Under the pieces are notes generated by a model that was given only the letters and a program-made list of their open reading frames with translations, searched no databases and was not told where the DNA came from. Below are positions 60,197 through 64,000 of a stretch of 64,000 nt of DNA, in pieces (the stretch's first letter is position 1; each line of letters opens with the position of its first letter). Both the position numbers and the translations under genes were made by a program. The stretch is from Flaveria trinervia (lineage: Eukaryota > Streptophyta > Magnoliopsida > Asterales > Asteraceae). Where the stretch lies: positions 89,097,498 to 89,161,497 of the forward strand of contig CM046447.1 in the NCBI GenBank assembly GCA_025506515.1, in the 5' to 3' direction.

Positions 60197-61737
60197 GATT
60201 TTTTAATACAATTGTTAGTCATTTTCTACAATCACAGAAGTGTGACATCCTTCATGGCATCACGAAAGAGGCTCTCACTAACATCTCAATTATAAGCGAC
60301 GTGATGTTCACACGCGGCTCACTAGCAAATTCACCATCTCAGTTGAGTTTTAACATACCATAACACACACCCTAACTGTTTATTTCTTCAACATGATGGT
60401 TTTTTCTATAAATAAAGGTTTGGATCAAAAGAAAACAATAAGAATTGCACTCTAAATAAAAAAATATTAGATGAAAAGGTAATGATATATTCTTATATAT
60501 GCCATAAGAGTTTATCTCCATGGTCATTATGCATATGAGTTGTATATAGGTCATAAATCCCAAAGATTTCTACATCAAGGAAGAAACTAAGATCGATGTT
60601 TGGTTTACGGACCTTTTTTAAGAAATTCTAATATCAAAGGAAATGGAATTTGGAGAATTTTTAATTAAATATGAAGAACTTAGAATTAAAATGTGTATAA
60701 GAAGTAAAATTTGAAGGAATTAGAAGTCGTGAACTAGAACTTATGATGCATTTATATAAAATAATCATGTTTGATTTGTAGAATTATTGAAACTACAAGA
60801 AGCTGCAATAATCGTGGTGATGGCGGTGCTAGAGGCGACGATAAGAGCAAACACTCTGAAAATTATGGAGATTACAATGGTGGTAACTGATGTGGTGGCA
60901 ATGTTTTAATATAAGTTTCAATGAATTATTCAAACCAAACATGTGAAGAATAAATTCAAATTTAGATTTTTTTGAGTTTTAAAACAAAATATCTTCTAAG
61001 AACAGGTACTTATAATTGTAATCATACATACAAATTATTGAGTTGGTGAGATAAAATGAGCACACATGAAAACCTAACTTATGACCCTATACCTAACATG
61101 TAATCTTTGGTTGTTATCGCAAATAGAATTTGTTTGCTCTTTGATAATTTCTTAATGGTCCCCCTCTCACCTCAAGTTCTTAACTCAACAACAAATAAAC
61201 TTTCTTTTCTTTTGCCCCCACACTCTTTCAACATGAAATCGACATAACAAATGATGTTGCATCAAGAAAATAGGTACAACAAAACAAGCAAATGTCAATG
61301 CATGGAACTTTGGAGTTTCCTTTTAGGGCGTTGTATTGTTATCTTTAATGTTTATCATATGTTTTCTCTTGTAGATTCTTATTCTGTGTATTCATACATT
61401 TATTTTCTTTCTTTCTAGAAAGAATATGGAAAGAAGAATAAAGGAGTTTCATGTATACGCATTGTTATTTTGTAAAACAGTTTGTTCGTGTTAACTTATG
61501 TTAAATAGAGATTTTATTTTTCCATTTAATATATCACAATATTTATCTTTGTACTTTAGTTATTGTATAAGGTGATATATGAGTTAAAATATTATACTAA
61601 GATACTTTTTGGTAAAATGGTACTTTGATTATTTTACATCCTACAATCTATGCAATTAAGTAAAGAGTAACATATGCCTAATTTGTTATTATTTAACTAG
61701 ATATAAGATATACATGTTTACACACACACAATATATA
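60197..61737. other. Intergenic DNA
   Basis: No gene supported. At 60805-60895 one frame reads NRGDGGARGDDKSKHSENYG, a Gly/Asp-rich fragment that could be captured coding sequence, but it has no extension or known domain. Confidence 0.35.
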
Positions 61738-62045
61738 TATATAAGACCCGTGTAATACACGGGTTCAATAATTAAAAATTGTCTTTAATTAAAAAAATTC
61801 GTAAGTCATAATATTATTATTAATACTTTGTATATCGATTTTTATGTTTAATATTTTAAAATCATCTATATATAATATTAGTAGTTTTTCTTTTCAATGC
61901 CTATAAGTCTAAATAATGTATAATATGAAATGAAATAAAGTTATATATAAGAACTTTAGGTAATAACAAATTATATTAAATTAATACGATAACATCCATA
62001 AATATTAGAAAACTTCTTTGATACAAAATTTGATGCGCTGTTTAT
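61738..62045 (-). mobile_element. Helitron-like 3' region, sister of 15227-15530
   Basis: Minus strand ends with the perfect-stem hairpin ACCCGTGTATTACACGGGT followed by CTTATATATA. The ~250 bp beyond it match the Helitron at 15227 (GTAAGTCATAATATTATTAT and GTAAGTTATAATGTTGTTGA; TATATCGATTTTTATG and TATATCAACGTTTATG). The 5' end was not found, and the terminal CTAG is altered. Confidence 0.5.
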
Positions 62046-62761
62046 AATTTTATCATCATTGTCTTTAATAATTTTAATTCATGCAACTTGTAACTCGAGA
62101 TAATACAATACAGAGTTTGAATTGATGTTACAGACTAAACATGCAATGATTACACAAAAGTTCGGACTATCTTTAAAATTTTTAAGTTTGAGAACCAAAC
62201 ATACAATTTAACTAAACCATAAAGACTATTTATGTAATTTTCTCTTTTTGTTGACAAAAAACATAAATCAATTTCATGTTTACATCAATTAAACTAAATC
62301 AAAGTTTCATGTTTTCGTAAACGAAAACATAAATTGGTCAAATTGATGTAACATAGACTCAAAACCATTTATTAATTAAGTCGTAAAATAAGTTCGAGCT
62401 TGTTTAAGCTTAGCTTAGTTAGAGTTTTTAGTGAGTCGGTTCCGAGATGGCGTGACTCGTTTATCTCTTAATTGTTGTTGGGATTCTATTAGCAACATGC
62501 ATGCCCTCGGTAATTTAGGAATATTTATAGTTCGTTAAATAAAATAAAAATTAACTATTAACTTTTTTTTATTTCGTCATGATATTTATATAAAATATTT
62601 TAAAGAACATATTTTTGGTTAAAAATAGTTTTTCTTATTACATCTTTTAAGCCACTTAAAAATTTTTTTAAAAATACATATTTTAAAAAGAATAAAAAAC
62701 AAATGTGCCTACTTTTGTGTGAAATTGAAACAAAGTTATAGTAAAAAAAACATAAATTTTT
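62046..62761. other. Intergenic DNA
   Basis: Small palindromes (CATGTTTTCGTAAACGAAAACAT at about 62310-62332) but no gene recognised. Confidence 0.35.
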
Positions 62762-63560
62762 TGCAGGACCGTTGAAGGATACAAGCTTATAACACAATAA
62801 CACAAAGAAGAGAGTGTGCAACAACACTTAATCAAATGGGGAACTAGAAAACCAGTTTGTGAGAGCTAAGAAACACAAGTATTCAAGAGACAGAACAATA
62901 ACAACACAAGTAGTTGGTTTTCAAGGTTGATGTATATTGCTCTCTAGTTCCTTACAAGTGTTTACAAAGCCGTGATATAAGATACAAAGGACTAGAGATA
63001 CTTATACTACAACCTACAGCCAGCCATACTTTGAAGGCCAGCTGGATACATAATCTAGACAACAAAAAAATCAATGTAGAGTCAAAAGGCAGATTGCCTT
63101 TTGACTAGTGATTATGACATGTCATAACTCACATCCTAATATATTACAAAAATGATAAAGTACATAAAGTAGAAAGTTACAGACTTAAGACCTCAATGTA
63201 CAGTTACCAAAAGCATGTACCTTTCATCAACTTATGTAAAGTTGGTGTCTAATCAGAGTTGCACGGAAAGGGGTTCAGCTTTATGGAAAAGGTACATCAG
63301 ATAAAGCACGTGTTCAAAAGTCTTCGTAAGAAATATATCTTCAAGAGTTGGCTTCGGAAGACTTTGTCTCTGAAGCTTCGGAAGATTTCATGTTTAGCTT
63401 CAAAAGATATTGGTCTTGTCTTCGGAAGATTTCACACTTAGAATATTTTCTGATGCTGGGTGTGAAACTTCTGAAGCATTCTACTTCAGTACAGTTGTGC
63501 ATGCATGCAGGAGAGACTTTGGGTGTTTTGGGTTGCATCAGCCTTATATTAAACCTTACA
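62762..63560 (-). repeat. 3' LTR of a retrotransposon related to the 7.5-9.9 kb copies
   Basis: Minus strand starts TGTAAGGTTTAATATAAGG after the tract CTAGGGGGAGTT and ends TCAACGGTCCTGCA, the same ending as the LTRs at 8805 and 9926. It contains CTTCGGAAG/CTTCCGAAG motifs (three intact near 63352, 63377, 63420 and more decayed ones). It is about 799 bp. The element's other LTR lies outside the window. Confidence 0.75.
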
Positions 63561-63600
63561 AACTCCCCCTAGACTGATGCTACCAAAACACTTAAAGACG

Positions 63601-64000
63601 TTAGATATTTACAATCCTCGTTATGATGATAACCATCCCTTTCTTCATAAGATGATCAAGATCACTCAAACTCTCAAAGTGTCTCATGTTAAAGAGATCA
63701 TGCAGAGGTAGATTGAACATGTCTTTCCATGTATAGACATTTTCTACACCTTGATTTCTGATGACATGCCATCTTTCTGTATTTGTAGTGTATGTCCAGG
63801 ACAAGATGGGTCTTCCTGATGCTAGAGGAGATATTTGAATTGGATTTGATGGAGCATCCTCTAGTTTCACATCCTCAGGATGTTCTGACTCATTTCGCGA
63901 TTTGGATATGGATGCTTCTTTCTTCTTCTTCTTTGGCTTTGGTCTGGAAGCCATCCTTTTTCTCCTCTTTGAATCTTTTAACTGAGAAGACTGGCAATCA
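63601..64000 (-). CDS. C-terminal part of an LTR-retrotransposon polyprotein (partial at window edge)
   Basis: A minus-strand frame is open from the window edge to TAA at 63601-63603; an internal Met at 63954 is not the true start. It has a basic linker (RPKPKKKKKEAS) followed by GRPILSWTYTTNTERWHVIR and YTWKDMFNLPLHDLFNM. The second block resembles the broken frame at about 7720-7830, and both are followed by GGTAGCATCAG(T/C)CTAGGGGGAGT and an LTR. So it is the extreme C-terminal extension of the polyprotein, downstream of RNase H. The function of this extension is not known to me. No lesion is visible in the visible part. Confidence 0.65.
   Translation of the reverse strand, partial: DCQSSQLKDSKRRKRMASRPKPKKKKKEASISKSRNESEHPEDVKLEDAPSNPIQISPLASGRPILSWTYTTNTERWHVIRNQGVENVYTWKDMFNLPLHDLFNMRHFESLSDLDHLMKKGMVIIITRIVNI

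Overview
This is AT-rich, intron-bearing eukaryotic nuclear DNA from a flowering plant, very probably a eudicot. The evidence is a plant-type SUMO-conjugating enzyme gene with five exons, a DREB-type AP2/ERF gene, and almost every class of plant transposable element, including a Cassandra TRIM with a 5S-rRNA-like LTR. I could not fix the family or species from sequence alone; the retrotransposon mix would fit Asteraceae, but that is a guess. There is no bacterial-style operon structure, no CRISPR array, and I found no tRNA or full rRNA gene.

Two genes look functional. SCE1/UBC9 (1434-3547, +) is complete, with intact splice sites and the catalytic Cys at residue 94. An intronless group II (A-5) DREB/ERF repressor-type gene lies at 20474-20980 (+). 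They are about 17 kb apart and nothing links them functionally.

Everything else is a layered deposit of mobile DNA. 0-11 kb: Helitron 3' ends, a CACTA remnant in SCE1 intron 2, a foldback with arms of about 480 bp (4685-5742), and a MULE-like element (7324-10648) holding a 5'-truncated LTR retroelement with a repeated tail-LTR-tail-LTR arrangement. 11-20 kb: microsatellites, a hAT MITE, a 1.6 kb Helitron, a dead PIF/Harbinger transposase and a second hAT MITE. 22-26 kb: a repeat shared with 50.4-52.3 kb and carrying a MULE MITE with a 10-bp target duplication, a SINE with a 13-bp duplication, and a hAT-like MITE. 26.5-36.0 kb: a full-length but dead Ty3/Gypsy chromovirus-like element on the minus strand, with duplication GATAT. 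36-37.6 kb: two adjacent Helitrons. 40.4-46.3 kb: a hAT MITE, then a dead Ty1/Copia element with two 242-bp LTRs. 47-50 kb: Helitrons in both orientations. 53.5-54.6 kb: a Cassandra TRIM nested in a hAT MITE, both with perfect target duplications. 57-60.2 kb: a PIF transposase fragment and two abutting MULE-like elements. 62.8-64.0 kb: the 3' LTR and 3' coding end of a minus-strand retrotransposon related to the one at 7.5-9.9 kb.

The most notable observations are the two-level nested insertion with 5S-like Pol III boxes, a within-window empty site that validates a MULE MITE, the foldback and 24-bp perfect-stem hairpin as small-RNA candidates, the CTTCCGAAG arrays in one LTR family, and lineage-specific rearrangements inside one Gypsy LTR. 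I see no convincing sign of a wholly new protein system.
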